64,000 nt of DNA, from positions 45,291,048 to 45,355,047 of the forward strand of contig OZ022342.1 of NCBI GenBank assembly GCA_963989245.1, in the 5' to 3' direction. This document shows, in pieces, positions 1 to 13,533 of the stretch. The DNA is from Nansenia antarctica (lineage: Eukaryota > Chordata > Actinopteri > Argentiniformes > Microstomatidae). Each line of letters starts with the position of its first letter. The first letter of the stretch is position 1. The position numbers and the translations under genes were made by a program. The notes beneath the pieces were generated by a model, which did not search any database, was not told the DNA's origin, and saw only the letters and a list, made by a program, of their open reading frames with translations.

Positions 1-200
1 CTGGTTTAAATCTTAGAATGTCTGGTTTAAACCTTAGAATGTCTGGTTTGAATCTTAGAATGTCTGGTTTAAACCTTAGAATGTCTGGTTTGAATCTTAG
101 AATGTCTGGTTTAAACCTTAGAATGTCTGGTTTAAATCTTAGAATGTCTGGTTTAAACCTTAGAATGTCTGGTTTAAACCTTAGAATGTCTGGTTTGAAC

Positions 201-3200
201 CTTAGAATTTCAGGTTTGAACATTAGAATGTCTGGTTTAAATCTTAGAATGTCTGGTTTGAACATTAGAATGTCTGGTTTAAACCTTAGAATGTCTGGTT
301 TAAACCTTAGAATGTCTTGTTTGAACCTTAGAATGTCTGGTTTGAATCTTAGAATGTCTGGTTTAAACCTTAGAATGTCTGGTTTGAACATTAGAATGTC
401 TGGTTTAAACCTTAGAATGTCTGGTTTGAATCTTAGAATGTCTGGTTTAAACCTTAGAATGTCTGGTTTAAACCTTAGAATGTCTGGTTTAAATCTTAGA
501 ATGTCTGGTTTAAACCTTAGAATGTCTGGTTTGGACCTTAGAATGGCTGGTTTGAATCTTAGAATGTCTGGTTTAAACCTTAGAATGTCTGGTTTGAACA
601 TTAGAATGTCTGGTTTAAACCTTAGAATGTCTGGTTTAAATCTTAGCATGTCTGGTTTAAACCTTAGAATGTCTGGTTTAAACCTTAGAATGTCTGGTTT
701 GAACCTTAGAATGTCAGGTTTAAACCTTAGAATGTCTGGTTTAAATCTTAGAATGTCTGGTTTAAACCTTAGAATGTCTGGTTTAAATCTTAGAATGTCT
801 GGTTTAAACCTTAGAATGTCTGGTTTAAACCTTAGAATGTCTGGTTTAAACCTTAGAATGTCTGGTTTAAATCTTAGAATGTCTGTTTTAAACCTTAGAA
901 TGTCTGGTTTAAACCTTAGAATGTCTGGTTTAAACCTTAGAATGTCTGGTTTAAACCTTAGAATGTCTGGTTTGAACCTTAGAATGTCTAGTTTGAACAT
1001 TAGAATGTCTGGTTTAAACCTTAGAATGTCTGGTTTAAACCTTAGAATGTCTGGTTTGAACCTTAGAATGTCTGGTTTGAACATTAGAATGTCTGGTTTA
1101 AATCTTAGAATGTCTGGTTTAAACCTTAGAATGTCTGGTTTAAACCTTAGAATGTCTGGTTTAAACCTTAGAATGTCTGGTTTAAATCTTAGAATGTCTG
1201 TTTTAAACCTTAGAATGTCTGGTTTGAATCTTAGAATGTCTGGTTTAAACCTTAGAATGTCTGGTTTAAACCTTAGAATGTCTGGTTTAAATCTTAGAAT
1301 GTCTGGTTTAAACCTTAGAATGTCTGGTTTGAACCTTAGAATGTCTGGTTTGAATCTTAGAATGTCTGGTTTAAACCTTAGAATGTCTGATTTGAACATT
1401 AGAATGTCTGGTTTAAACCTTAGAATGTCTGGTTTAAATCTTAGAATGTCTGGTTTAAACCTTAGAATGTCTGGTTTAAACCTTAGAATGTCTGGTTTGA
1501 ACCTTAGAATGTCTAGTTTGAACATTAGAATGTCTGGTTTAAACCTTAGAATGTCTGGTTTAAACCTTAGAATGTCTGGTTTGAACCTTAGAATGTCTGG
1601 TTTGAACATTAGAATGTCTGGTTTAAATCTTAGAATGTCTGGTTTAAACCTTAGAATGTCTGGTTTAAACCTTAGAATGTCTGGTTTAAACCTTAGAATG
1701 TCTGGTTTAAATCTTAGAATGTCTGGTTTAAACCTTAGAATGTCTGGTTTGAATCTTAGAATGTCTGGTTTAAACCTTAGAATGTCTGGTTTAAACCTTA
1801 GAATGTCTGGTTTAAATCTTAGAATGTCTGGTTTAAACCTTAGAATGTCTGGTTTGAACCTTAGAATGTCTGGTTTGAATCTTAGAATGTCTGGTTTAAA
1901 CCTTAGAATGTCTGATTTGAACATTAGAATGTCTGGTTTAAACCTTAGAATGTCTGGTTTAAATCTTAGAATGTCTGGTTTAAACCTTAGAATGTCTGGT
2001 TTAAACCTTAGAATGTCTGATTTAAACCTTAGAATGTCTGGTTTAAACCTTAGAATGTCTGGTTTAAATCTTAGAATGTCTGGTTTAAACCTTAGAATGT
2101 CTGGTTTGAACCTTAGAATGTCTGGTTTGAATCTTAGAATGTCTGGTTTAAACCTTAGAATGTCTGGTTTGAATCTGAGAATGTCTGGTTTAAACCTTAG
2201 AATGTCTGGTTTAAACCTTAGAATGTCTGGTTTAAATCTTAGAATGTCTGGTTTGAACCTTAGAATGTCTGGTTTGAATCTTAGAATGTCTGTTTTGAAT
2301 CTTAGAATGTCTGGTTTAAACCTTAGAATGTATGGTTTAAACCTTAGAATGTCTGGTTTAAATCTTAGAATGTCTGGTTTAAACCTTAGAATGTCTGGTT
2401 TAAATCTTAGAATGTCTGGTTTAAACCTTATAATGTCTGGTTTAAACCTTAGAATGTCTGGTTTAAACCTTAGAATGTCTGGTTTAAATCTTAGAATGTC
2501 TGGTTTAAACCTTAGAATGTCTGGTTTAAATCTTAGAATGTCTGTTTTAAACCTTAGAATGTCTGGTTTAAACCTTAGAATGTCTGGTTTAAACCTTAGA
2601 ATGTCTGGTTTGAACCTTAGAATGTCTGGTTTGAACATTAGAATGTCTGGTTTAAACCTTAGAATGTCTGTTTTAAACCTTAGAATGTCTGGTTTAAACC
2701 TTAGAATGTCTGGTTTAAACCTTAGAATGTCTGGTTTGAACCTTAGAATGTCTGGTTTGAACATTAGAATGTCTGGTTTAAACCTTAGAATGTCTGGTTT
2801 AAACCTTAGAATGTCTGGTTTGAACCTTAGAATGTCTGGTTTGAACATTAGAATGTCTGGTTTAAATCTTAGAATGTCTGGTTTAAACCTTAGAATGTCT
2901 GGTTTAAATCTTAGAATGTCTGGTTTAAACCTTAGAATGTCTGGTTTAAATCTTAGAATGTCTGGTTTAAACCTTAGAATGTCTGGTTTGAATCTTAGAA
3001 TGTCTGGTTTAAACCTTAGAATGTCTGGTTTGAATCTTAGAATGTCTGGTTTAAACCTTAGAATGTCTGGTTTAAACCTTAGAATGTCTGGTTTAAATCT
3101 TAGAATGTCTGGTTTAAACCTTAGAATGTCTGGTTTGAACCTTAGAATGTCTGGTTTGAATCTTAGAATGTCTGGTTTAAACCTTAGAATGTCTGATTTG

Positions 3201-3791
3201 AACATTAGAATGTCTGGTTTAAACCTTAGAATGTCTGGTTTAAATCTTAGAATGTCTGGTTTAAACCTTAGAATGTCTGGTTTAAACCTTAGAATGTCTG
3301 GTTTGAACCTTAGAATGTCTGGTTTGAACATTAGAATGTCTGGTTTAAATCTTAGAATGTCTGGTTTAAACCTTAGAATGTCTGGTTTGAACCTTAGAAT
3401 GTCTGGTTTGAATCTTAGAATGTCTGGTTTAAACCTTAGAATGTCTGATTTGAACATTAGAATGTCTGGTTTAAACCTTAGAATGTCTGGTTTAAATCTT
3501 AGAATGTCTGGTTTAAACCTTAGAATGTCTGGTTTAAACCTTAGAATGTCTGGTTTGAACCTTAGAATGTCTGGTTTGAACATTAGAATGTCTGGTTTAA
3601 ATCTTAGAATGTCTGGTTTAAACCTTAGAATGTCTGGTTTGAATCTTAGAATGTCTGGTTTAAACCTTAGAATGTCTGGTTTGAATCTTAGAATGTCTGG
3701 TTTAAACCTTAGAATGTCTGGTTTAAATCTTAGAATGTCTGGTTTAAACCTTAGAATGTCTGGTTTAAACCTTAGAATGTCTGGTTTGAAC
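201..3791. repeat. HOR unit A1, 3,591 bp (171 monomers)
   Basis: The unit is delimited by the rare marker CTTAGAATTTCAGG at 201 and 3,792. Internal private variants recur exactly 3,591 bp later: GATTTAAAC at 2,019 and 5,610, TATGG at 2,331 and 5,922, and TAATG after CCTTA at 2,431 and 6,022. The tail holds an extra 252-bp (12-monomer) internal copy, seen as two TGATTTGAACATT markers near 3,195 and 3,446 where the next unit has one. Confidence 0.93.
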
Positions 3792-6700
3792 CTTAGAATT
3801 TCAGGTTTGAACATTAGAATGTCTGGTTTAAATCTTAGAATGTCTGGTTTGAACATTAGAATGTCTGGTTTAAACCTTAGAATGTCTGGTTTAAACCTTA
3901 GAATGTCTTGTTTGAACCTTAGAATGTCTGGTTTGAATCTTAGAATGTCTGGTTTAAACCTTAGAATGTCTGGTTTGAACATTAGAATGTCTGGTTTAAA
4001 CCTTAGAATGTCTGGTTTGAATCTTAGAATGTCTGGTTTAAACCTTAGAATGTCTGGTTTAAACCTTAGAATGTCTGGTTTAAATCTTAGAATGTCTGGT
4101 TTAAACCTTAGAATGTCTGGTTTGGACCTTAGAATGGCTGGTTTGAATCTTAGAATGTCTGGTTTAAACCTTAGAATGTCTGGTTTGAACATTAGAATGT
4201 CTGGTTTAAACCTTAGAATGTCTGGTTTAAATCTTAGCATGTCTGGTTTAAACCTTAGAATGTCTGGTTTAAACCTTAGAATGTCTGGTTTGAACCTTAG
4301 AATGTCAGGTTTAAACCTTAGAATGTCTGGTTTAAATCTTAGAATGTCTGGTTTAAACCTTAGAATGTCTGGTTTAAATCTTAGAATGTCTGGTTTAAAC
4401 CTTAGAATGTCTGGTTTAAACCTTAGAATGTCTGGTTTAAACCTTAGAATGTCTGGTTTAAATCTTAGAATGTCTGTTTTAAACCTTAGAATGTCTGGTT
4501 TAAACCTTAGAATGTCTGGTTTAAACCTTAGAATGTCTGGTTTAAACCTTAGAATGTCTGGTTTGAACCTTAGAATGTCTAGTTTGAACATTAGAATGTC
4601 TGGTTTAAACCTTAGAATGTCTGGTTTAAACCTTAGAATGTCTGGTTTGAACCTTAGAATGTCTGGTTTGAACATTAGAATGTCTGGTTTAAATCTTAGA
4701 ATGTCTGGTTTAAACCTTAGAATGTCTGGTTTAAACCTTAGAATGTCTGGTTTAAACCTTAGAATGTCTGGTTTAAATCTTAGAATGTCTGTTTTAAACC
4801 TTAGAATGTCTGGTTTGAATCTTAGAATGTCTGGTTTAAACCTTAGAATGTCTGGTTTAAACCTTAGAATGTCTGGTTTAAATCTTAGAATGTCTGGTTT
4901 AAACCTTAGAATGTCTGGTTTGAACCTTAGAATGTCTGGTTTGAATCTTAGAATGTCTGGTTTAAACCTTAGAATGTCTGATTTGAACATTAGAATGTCT
5001 GGTTTAAACCTTAGAATGTCTGGTTTAAATCTTAGAATGTCTGGTTTAAACCTTAGAATGTCTGGTTTAAACCTTAGAATGTCTGGTTTGAACCTTAGAA
5101 TGTCTAGTTTGAACATTAGAATGTCTGGTTTAAACCTTAGAATGTCTGGTTTAAACCTTAGAATGTCTGGTTTGAACCTTAGAATGTCTGGTTTGAACAT
5201 TAGAATGTCTGGTTTAAATCTTAGAATGTCTGGTTTAAACCTTAGAATGTCTGGTTTAAACCTTAGAATGTCTGGTTTAAACCTTAGAATGTCTGGTTTA
5301 AATCTTAGAATGTCTGGTTTAAACCTTAGAATGTCTGGTTTGAATCTTAGAATGTCTGGTTTAAACCTTAGAATGTCTGGTTTAAACCTTAGAATGTCTG
5401 GTTTAAATCTTAGAATGTCTGGTTTAAACCTTAGAATGTCTGGTTTGAACCTTAGAATGTCTGGTTTGAATCTTAGAATGTCTGGTTTAAACCTTAGAAT
5501 GTCTGATTTGAACATTAGAATGTCTGGTTTAAACCTTAGAATGTCTGGTTTAAATCTTAGAATGTCTGGTTTAAACCTTAGAATGTCTGGTTTAAACCTT
5601 AGAATGTCTGATTTAAACCTTAGAATGTCTGGTTTAAACCTTAGAATGTCTGGTTTAAATCTTAGAATGTCTGGTTTAAACCTTAGAATGTCTGGTTTGA
5701 ACCTTAGAATGTCTGGTTTGAATCTTAGAATGTCTGGTTTAAACCTTAGAATGTCTGGTTTGAATCTGAGAATGTCTGGTTTAAACCTTAGAATGTCTGG
5801 TTTAAACCTTAGAATGTCTGGTTTAAATCTTAGAATGTCTGGTTTGAACCTTAGAATGTCTGGTTTGAATCTTAGAATGTCTGTTTTGAATCTTAGAATG
5901 TCTGGTTTAAACCTTAGAATGTATGGTTTAAACCTTAGAATGTCTGGTTTAAATCTTAGAATGTCTGGTTTAAACCTTAGAATGTCTGGTTTAAATCTTA
6001 GAATGTCTGGTTTAAACCTTATAATGTCTGGTTTAAACCTTAGAATGTCTGGTTTAAACCTTAGAATGTCTGGTTTAAATCTTAGAATGTCTGGTTTAAA
6101 CCTTAGAATGTCTGGTTTAAATCTTAGAATGTCTGTTTTAAACCTTAGAATGTCTGGTTTAAACCTTAGAATGTCTGGTTTAAACCTTAGAATGTCTGGT
6201 TTGAACCTTAGAATGTCTGGTTTGAACATTAGAATGTCTGGTTTAAACCTTAGAATGTCTGTTTTAAACCTTAGAATGTCTGGTTTAAACCTTAGAATGT
6301 CTGGTTTAAACCTTAGAATGTCTGGTTTGAACCTTAGAATGTCTGGTTTGAACATTAGAATGTCTGGTTTAAACCTTAGAATGTCTGGTTTAAACCTTAG
6401 AATGTCTGGTTTGAACCTTAGAATGTCTGGTTTGAACATTAGAATGTCTGGTTTAAATCTTAGAATGTCTGGTTTAAACCTTAGAATGTCTGGTTTAAAT
6501 CTTAGAATGTCTGGTTTAAACCTTAGAATGTCTGGTTTAAATCTTAGAATGTCTGGTTTAAACCTTAGAATGTCTGGTTTGAATCTTAGAATGTCTGGTT
6601 TAAACCTTAGAATGTCTGGTTTGAATCTTAGAATGTCTGGTTTAAACCTTAGAATGTCTGGTTTAAACCTTAGAATGTCTGGTTTAAATCTTAGAATGTC

Positions 6701-7130
6701 TGGTTTAAACCTTAGAATGTCTGGTTTGAACCTTAGAATGTCTGGTTTGAATCTTAGAATGTCTGGTTTAAACCTTAGAATGTCTGATTTGAACATTAGA
6801 ATGTCTGGTTTAAACCTTAGAATGTCTGGTTTAAATCTTAGAATGTCTGGTTTAAACCTTAGAATGTCTGGTTTAAACCTTAGAATGTCTGGTTTGAACC
6901 TTAGAATGTCTGGTTTGAACATTAGAATGTCTGGTTTAAATCTTAGAATGTCTGGTTTAAACCTTAGAATGTCTGGTTTGAATCTTAGAATGTCTGGTTT
7001 AAACCTTAGAATGTCTGGTTTGAATCTTAGAATGTCTGGTTTAAACCTTAGAATGTCTGGTTTAAATCTTAGAATGTCTGGTTTAAACCTTAGAATGTCT
7101 GGTTTAAACCTTAGAATGTCTGGTTTGAAC
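3792..7130. repeat. HOR unit A2, 3,339 bp (159 monomers)
   Basis: Starts at the second CTTAGAATTTCAGG marker and ends at the third (7,131). It is colinear with the preceding unit but 252 bp shorter, the difference being exactly 12 monomers near its 3' end. This is the footprint expected from unequal exchange in monomer register. Confidence 0.92.
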
Positions 7131-9188
7131 CTTAGAATTTCAGGTTTGAACATTAGAATGTCTGGTTTAAATCTTAGAATGTCTGGTTTGAACATTAGAA
7201 TGTCTGGTTTAAACCTTAGAATGTCTGGTTTAAACCTTAGAATGTCTTGTTTGAACCTTAGAATGTCTGGTTTGAATCTTAGAATGTCTGGTTTAAACCT
7301 TAGAATGTCTGGTTTGAACATTAGAATGTCTGGTTTAAACCTTAGAATGTCTGGTTTGAATCTTAGAATGTCTGGTTTAAACCTTAGAATGTCTGGTTTA
7401 AACCTTAGAATGTCTGGTTTAAATCTTAGAATGTCTGGTTTAAACCTTAGAATGTCTGGTTTGGACCTTAGAATGGCTGGTTTGAATCTTAGAATGTCTG
7501 GTTTAAACCTTAGAATGTCTGGTTTGAACATTAGAATGTCTGGTTTAAACCTTAGAATGTCTGGTTTAAATCTTAGCATGTCTGGTTTAAACCTTAGAAT
7601 GTCTGGTTTAAACCTTAGAATGTCTGGTTTGAACCTTAGAATGTCAGGTTTAAACCTTAGAATGTCTGGTTTAAATCTTAGAATGTCTGGTTTAAACCTT
7701 AGAATGTCTGGTTTAAATCTTAGAATGTCTGGTTTAAACCTTAGAATGTCTGGTTTAAACCTTAGAATGTCTGGTTTAAACCTTAGAATGTCTGGTTTAA
7801 ATCTTAGAATGTCTGTTTTAAACCTTAGAATGTCTGGTTTAAACCTTAGAATGTCTGGTTTAAACCTTAGAATGTCTGGTTTAAACCTTAGAATGTCTGG
7901 TTTGAACCTTAGAATGTCTAGTTTGAACATTAGAATGTCTGGTTTAAACCTTAGAATGTCTGGTTTAAACCTTAGAATGTCTGGTTTGAACCTTAGAATG
8001 TCTGGTTTGAACATTAGAATGTCTGGTTTAAATCTTAGAATGTCTGGTTTAAACCTTAGAATGTCTGGTTTAAACCTTAGAATGTCTGGTTTAAACCTTA
8101 GAATGTCTGGTTTAAATCTTAGAATGTCTGTTTTAAACCTTAGAATGTCTGGTTTGAATCTTAGAATGTCTGGTTTAAACCTTAGAATGTCTGGTTTAAA
8201 CCTTAGAATGTCTGGTTTAAATCTTAGAATGTCTGGTTTAAACCTTAGAATGTCTGGTTTGAACCTTAGAATGTCTGGTTTGAATCTTAGAATGTCTGGT
8301 TTAAACCTTAGAATGTCTGATTTGAACATTAGAATGTCTGGTTTAAACCTTAGAATGTCTGGTTTAAATCTTAGAATGTCTGGTTTAAACCTTAGAATGT
8401 CTGGTTTAAACCTTAGAATGTCTGGTTTGAACCTTAGAATGTCTAGTTTGAACATTAGAATGTCTGGTTTAAACCTTAGAATGTCTGGTTTAAACCTTAG
8501 AATGTCTGGTTTGAACCTTAGAATGTCTGGTTTGAACATTAGAATGTCTGGTTTAAATCTTAGAATGTCTGGTTTAAACCTTAGAATGTCTGGTTTAAAC
8601 CTTAGAATGTCTGGTTTAAACCTTAGAATGTCTGGTTTAAATCTTAGAATGTCTGGTTTAAACCTTAGAATGTCTGGTTTGAATCTTAGAATGTCTGGTT
8701 TAAACCTTAGAATGTCTGGTTTAAACCTTAGAATGTCTGGTTTAAATCTTAGAATGTCTGGTTTAAACCTTAGAATGTCTGGTTTGAACCTTAGAATGTC
8801 TGGTTTGAATCTTAGAATGTCTGGTTTAAACCTTAGAATGTCTGATTTGAACATTAGAATGTCTGGTTTAAACCTTAGAATGTCTGGTTTAAATCTTAGA
8901 ATGTCTGGTTTAAACCTTAGAATGTCTGGTTTAAACCTTAGAATGTCTGGTTTGAACCTTAGAATGTCTGGTTTGAACATTAGAATGTCTGGTTTAAATC
9001 TTAGAATGTCTGGTTTAAACCTTAGAATGTCTGGTTTGAATCTTAGAATGTCTGGTTTAAACCTTAGAATGTCTGGTTTGAATCTTAGAATGTCTGGTTT
9101 AAACCTTAGAATGTCTGGTTTAAATCTTAGAATGTCTGGTTTAAACCTTAGAATGTCTGGTTTAAACCTTAGAATGTCTGGTTTGAAC
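7131..9188. repeat. HOR unit A3, 2,058 bp (98 monomers), truncated
   Basis: Delimited by CTTAGAATTTCAGG at 7,131 and 9,189. It repeats the order of markers of the two units before it (TCTTGTTTG, GGACC with GGCTGG, AGCATG, TGTTTTAAAC, TCTAGTTTG) but lacks their middle section carrying GATTTAAAC and TATGG, so about 60 to 70 monomers are missing. Confidence 0.9.
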
Positions 9189-10454
9189 CTTAGAATTTCA
9201 GGTTTGAACATTAGAATGTCTGGTTTAAATCTTAGAATGTCTGGTTTGAACATTAGAATGTCTGGTTTAAACCTTAGAATGTCTGGTTTAAACCTTAGAA
9301 TGTCTTGTTTGAACCTTAGAATGTCTGGTTTGAATCTTAGAATGTCTGGTTTAAACCTTAGAATGTCTGGTTTGAACATTAGAATGTCTGGTTTAAACCT
9401 TAGAATGTCTGGTTTGAATCTTAGAATGTCTGGTTTAAACCTTAGAATGTCTGGTTTAAACCTTAGAATGTCTGGTTTAAATCTTAGAATGTCTGGTTTA
9501 AACCTTAGAATGTCTGGTTTGGACCTTAGAATGGCTGGTTTGAATCTTAGAATGTCTGGTTTAAACCTTAGAATGTCTGGTTTGAACATTAGAATGTCTG
9601 GTTTAAACCTTAGAATGTCTGGTTTAAATCTTAGCATGTCTGGTTTAAACCTTAGAATGTCTGGTTTAAACCTTAGAATGTCTGGTTTGAACCTTAGAAT
9701 GTCAGGTTTAAACCTTAGAATGTCTGGTTTAAATCTTAGAATGTCTGGTTTAAACCTTAGAATGTCTGGTTTAAATCTTAGAATGTCTGGTTTAAACCTT
9801 AGAATGTCTGGTTTAAACCTTAGAATGTCTGGTTTAAACCTTAGAATGTCTGGTTTAAATCTTAGAATGTCTGTTTTAAACCTTAGAATGTCTGGTTTAA
9901 ACCTTAGAATGTCTGGTTTAAACCTTAGAATGTCTGGTTTAAACCTTAGAATGTCTGGTTTGAACCTTAGAATGTCTAGTTTGAACATTAGAATGTCTGG
10001 TTTAAACCTTAGAATGTCTGGTTTAAACCTTAGAATGTCTGGTTTGAACCTTAGAATGTCTGGTTTGAACATTAGAATGTCTGGTTTAAATCTTAGAATG
10101 TCTGGTTTAAACCTTAGAATGTCTGGTTTAAACCTTAGAATGTCTGGTTTAAACCTTAGAATGTCTGGTTTAAATCTTAGAATGTCTGTTTTAAACCTTA
10201 GAATGTCTGGTTTAAACCTTAGAATGTCTGGTTTAAACCTTAGAATGTCTGGTTTAAACCTTAGAATGTCTGGTTTGAACCTTAGAATGTCTGGTTTGAA
10301 CATTAGAATGTCTGGTTTAAACCTTAGAATGTCTGGTTTAAACCTTAGAATGTCTGGTTTGAACCTTAGAATGTCTGGTTTAAATCTTAGAATGTCTGGT
10401 TTAAACCTTAGAATGTCTGGTTTGAATCTTAGAATGTCTGGTTTAAACCTTTGA
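9189..10454. repeat. Partial fourth HOR unit of the A family
   Basis: Begins with the fourth CTTAGAATTTCAGG marker and follows the A-unit order (TCTTGTTTG, GGACC/GGCTGG, AGCATG, TGTTTTAAAC) until about 10.3 kb. It closes with a TTTGAATG variant whose TGA lies at 10,452-10,454, the same marker that delimits the units at 44-55 kb. Confidence 0.85.
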
Positions 10455-11818
10455 ATGTCTGGTTTGAATCTTAGAATGTCTGGTTTAAACCTTAGAATGT
10501 CTGGTTTGAACCTTAGAATGTCTGGTTTGAACCTTAGAATGTCTGGTTTGAATCTTAGAATGTCTGGTTTAAACTTTAGAATGTCTGGTTTGAATCTTAG
10601 AATGTCTGGTTTAAACCTTAGAATGTCTGGTTTAAACCTTAGAATGTCTGGTTTAAATCTTAGAATGTCTGGTTTAAACCTTAGAATGTCTGGTTTGAAC
10701 CTTAGAATGTCTGGTTTGAATCTTAGAATGTCTGGTTTAAACCTTAGAATGTCTGGTTTGAACCTTAGAATATCTGGTTTAAACCTTAGAATGTCTGGTT
10801 TAAATCTTAGAATGTCTGGTTTAAACCTTAGAATGTCTGGTTTGAACCTTAGAATGTCTGGTTTGAACCTTAGAACGTCTGGTTTGAATCTTAGAATGTC
10901 TGGTTTAAACCTTAGAATGTCTGGTTTAAATCTTAGAATGTCTGGTTTGAATCTTAGAATGTCTGGTTTAAATCTTAGAATGTCTGGTTTAAACCTTAGA
11001 ATGTCTGGTTTGAACCTTAGAATGTCTGGTTTAAACCTTAGAATGTCTGGTTTGAATCTTAGAATGTCTGGTTTAAACCTTAGCATGTCTGGTTTGAATC
11101 TTAGAATGTCTGGTTTTAACCTTAGAATGTCTGGTTTAAACCTTAGAATGTCTGGTTTAAATCTTAGAATGTCTGGTTTAAACCTTAGAATGTCTGGTTT
11201 GAACCTTAGAATGTCTGGTTTGAATCTTAGAATGTCTGGTTTAAACCTTAGAATGTCTGGTTTGAATCTGAGCATGTCTGGTTTAAACCTTAGAATGTCT
11301 GGTTTAAACCTTAGAATGTCTGGTTTAAATCTTAGAATGTCTGGTTTGAACCTTAGAATGTCTGGTTTGAATCTTAGAATGTCTGGTTTGAATCTTAGAA
11401 TGTCTGGTTTAAACCTTAGAATGTCTGGTTTAAACCTTAGAATGTCTGGTTTAAATCTTAGAATGTCTGGTTTAAACCTAGAATGTCTGGTTTAAACCTT
11501 AGAATGTCTGGTTTAAACCTTAGAATGTCTGGTTTGAACCTTAGAATGTCTGGTTTGAACATTAGAATGTCTGGTTTAAACCTTAGAATGTCTGGTTTAA
11601 ACCTTAGAATGTCTGGTTTGAACCTTAGAATGTCTGGTTTGAACATTAGAATGTCTGGTTTAAATCTTAGAATGTCTGGTTTAAACCGTAGAATGTCTGG
11701 TTTAAATCTTAGAATGTCTGGTTTAAACCTTAGAATGTCTGGTTTAAATCTTAGAATGTCTGGTTTAAACCTTAGAATGTCTGGTTTGAATCTTAGAATG
11801 TCTGGTTTAAACCTTTGA
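10455..11818. repeat. Isolated F-family HOR unit, 65 monomers minus 1 bp
   Basis: This segment is a displaced relative of the units at 44-55 kb, more than 30 kb away. Marker spacings agree exactly: AAACTTT to AACGTC is 303 bp here (10,571 to 10,874) and in the unit at 52,477; AACGTC to AGCATG is 208 bp in both; AGCATG to GGTTTTAAC is 30 bp in both. It differs by a one-base deletion (AAACCTAG at 11,474-11,481) and an extra AGCATG near 11,271. Confidence 0.88.
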
Positions 11819-13533
11819 ATGTCTGGTTTGAATCTTAGAATGTCTGGTTTAAACCTTAGAATGTCTGGTTTAAACCTTAGAATGTCTGGTTTAAATCTTA
11901 GAATGTCTGGTTTAAACCTTAGAATGTCTGGTTTGAACCTTAGAATGTCTGGTTTGAATCTTAGAATGTCTGGTTTAAACCTTAGAATGTCTGATTTGTA
12001 CATTAGAATGTCTGGTTTAAACCTTAGAATGTCTGGTTTAAATCTTAGAATGTCTGGTTTAAACCTTAGAATGTCTGGTTTAAACCTTAGAATGTCTGGT
12101 TTGAACCTTAGAATGTCTGGTTTGAACATTAGAATGTCTGGTTTAAATCTTAGAATGTCTGGTTTAAACCTTAGAATGTCTGGTTTGAATCTTAGAATGT
12201 CTGGTTTAAACCTTAGAATGTCTGGTTTGAATCTTAGAATGTCTGGTTTAAACCTTAGAATGTCTGGTTTAAACCTTAGAATGTCTGGTTTAAATCTTAG
12301 AATGTCTGGTTTAAACCTTAGAATGTCTGGTTTGAACCTTAGAATGTCTGGTTTAAATCTTAGAATGTCTGGTTTAAACCTTAGAATGTCTGGTTTAAAT
12401 CTTAGAATGTCTGTTTTAAACCTTAGAATGTCTGGTTTAAACCTTAGAATGTCTGGTTTAAACCTTAGAATGTCTGGTTTGAACCTTAGAATGTCTGGTT
12501 TGAACATTAGAATGTCTGGTTTAAACCTTAGAATGTCTGTTTTAAACCTTAGAATGTCTGGTTTAAACCTTAGAATGTCTGGTTTAAACCTTAGAATGTC
12601 TGGTTTGAACCTTAGAATGTCTGGTTTGAACATTAGAATGTCTGGTTTAAACCTTAGAATGTCTGGTTTAAACCTTAGAATGTCTGGTTTGAACCTTAGA
12701 ATGTCTGGTTTGAACATTAGAATGTCTGGTTTAAATCTTAGAATGTCTGGTTTAAACCTTAGAATGTCTGGTTTAAATCTTAGAATGTCTGGTTTAAACC
12801 TTAGAATGTCTGGTTTAAATCTTAGAATGTCTGGTTTAAACCTTAGAATGTCTGGTTTGAATCTTAGAATGTCTGGTTTAAACCTTAGAATGTCTGGTTT
12901 GAATCTTAGAATGTCTGGTTTAAACCTTAGAATGTCTGGTTTAAATCTTAGAATGTCTGGTTTAAACCTTAGAATGTCTGGTTTGAACCTTAGAATGTCT
13001 GGTTTGAACCTTAGAATGTCTGGTTTAAATCTTAGAATGTCTGGTTTAAACCTTAGAATGTCTGGTTTGAACCTTAGAATGTCTGGTTTGAATCTTAGAA
13101 TGTCTGGTTTAAACCTTAGAATGTCTGATTTGAACATTAGAATGTCTGGTTTAAACCTTAGAATGTCTGGTTTAAATCTTAGAATGTCTGGTTTAAACCT
13201 TAGAATGTCTGGTTTAAACCTTAGAATGTCTGGTTTGAACCTTAGAATGTCTGGTTTGAACATTAGAATGTCTGGTTTAAATCTTAGAATGTCTGGTTTA
13301 AACCTTAGAATGTCTGGTTTGAATCTGAGCATGTCTGGTTTAAACCTTAGAATGTCTGGTTTAAACCTTAGAATGTCTGGTTTAAATCTTAGAATGTCTG
13401 GTTTGAACCTTAGAATGTCTGGTTTGAATCTTAGAATGTCTGGTTTGAATCATAGAATGTCTGGTTTAAACCTTAGAATGTCTGGTTTAAACCTTAGAAT
13501 GTCTGGTTTAAATCTTAGAATGTCTGGTTTAAA
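11477..13533. repeat. HOR unit B1, 2,057 bp, seeded by a 1-bp deletion
   Basis: Starts at the first AACCTAG, which lacks one T of AACCTTAG, and recurs at 13,534. Also carries AACCGTAG near 11,686, TTTGAATG with TGA at 11,816 and TGATTTGTACATT near 11,996. All repeat 2,057 bp downstream. The length is 98 monomers minus one base, so the deletion was copied along with the block. Confidence 0.92.

Noticed and set aside
18..10454. Open frame of 3,478 codons of MSGLNLR heptads (+), and similar + frames through 58,357, as a giant repeat protein
   Set aside because: The frame exists because 21 is divisible by 3 and the monomer lacks stops in one frame. Uncompensated indels, mostly nonsynonymous rare variants, equal openness on the other strand and lack of any non-repeat domain argue against a gene.
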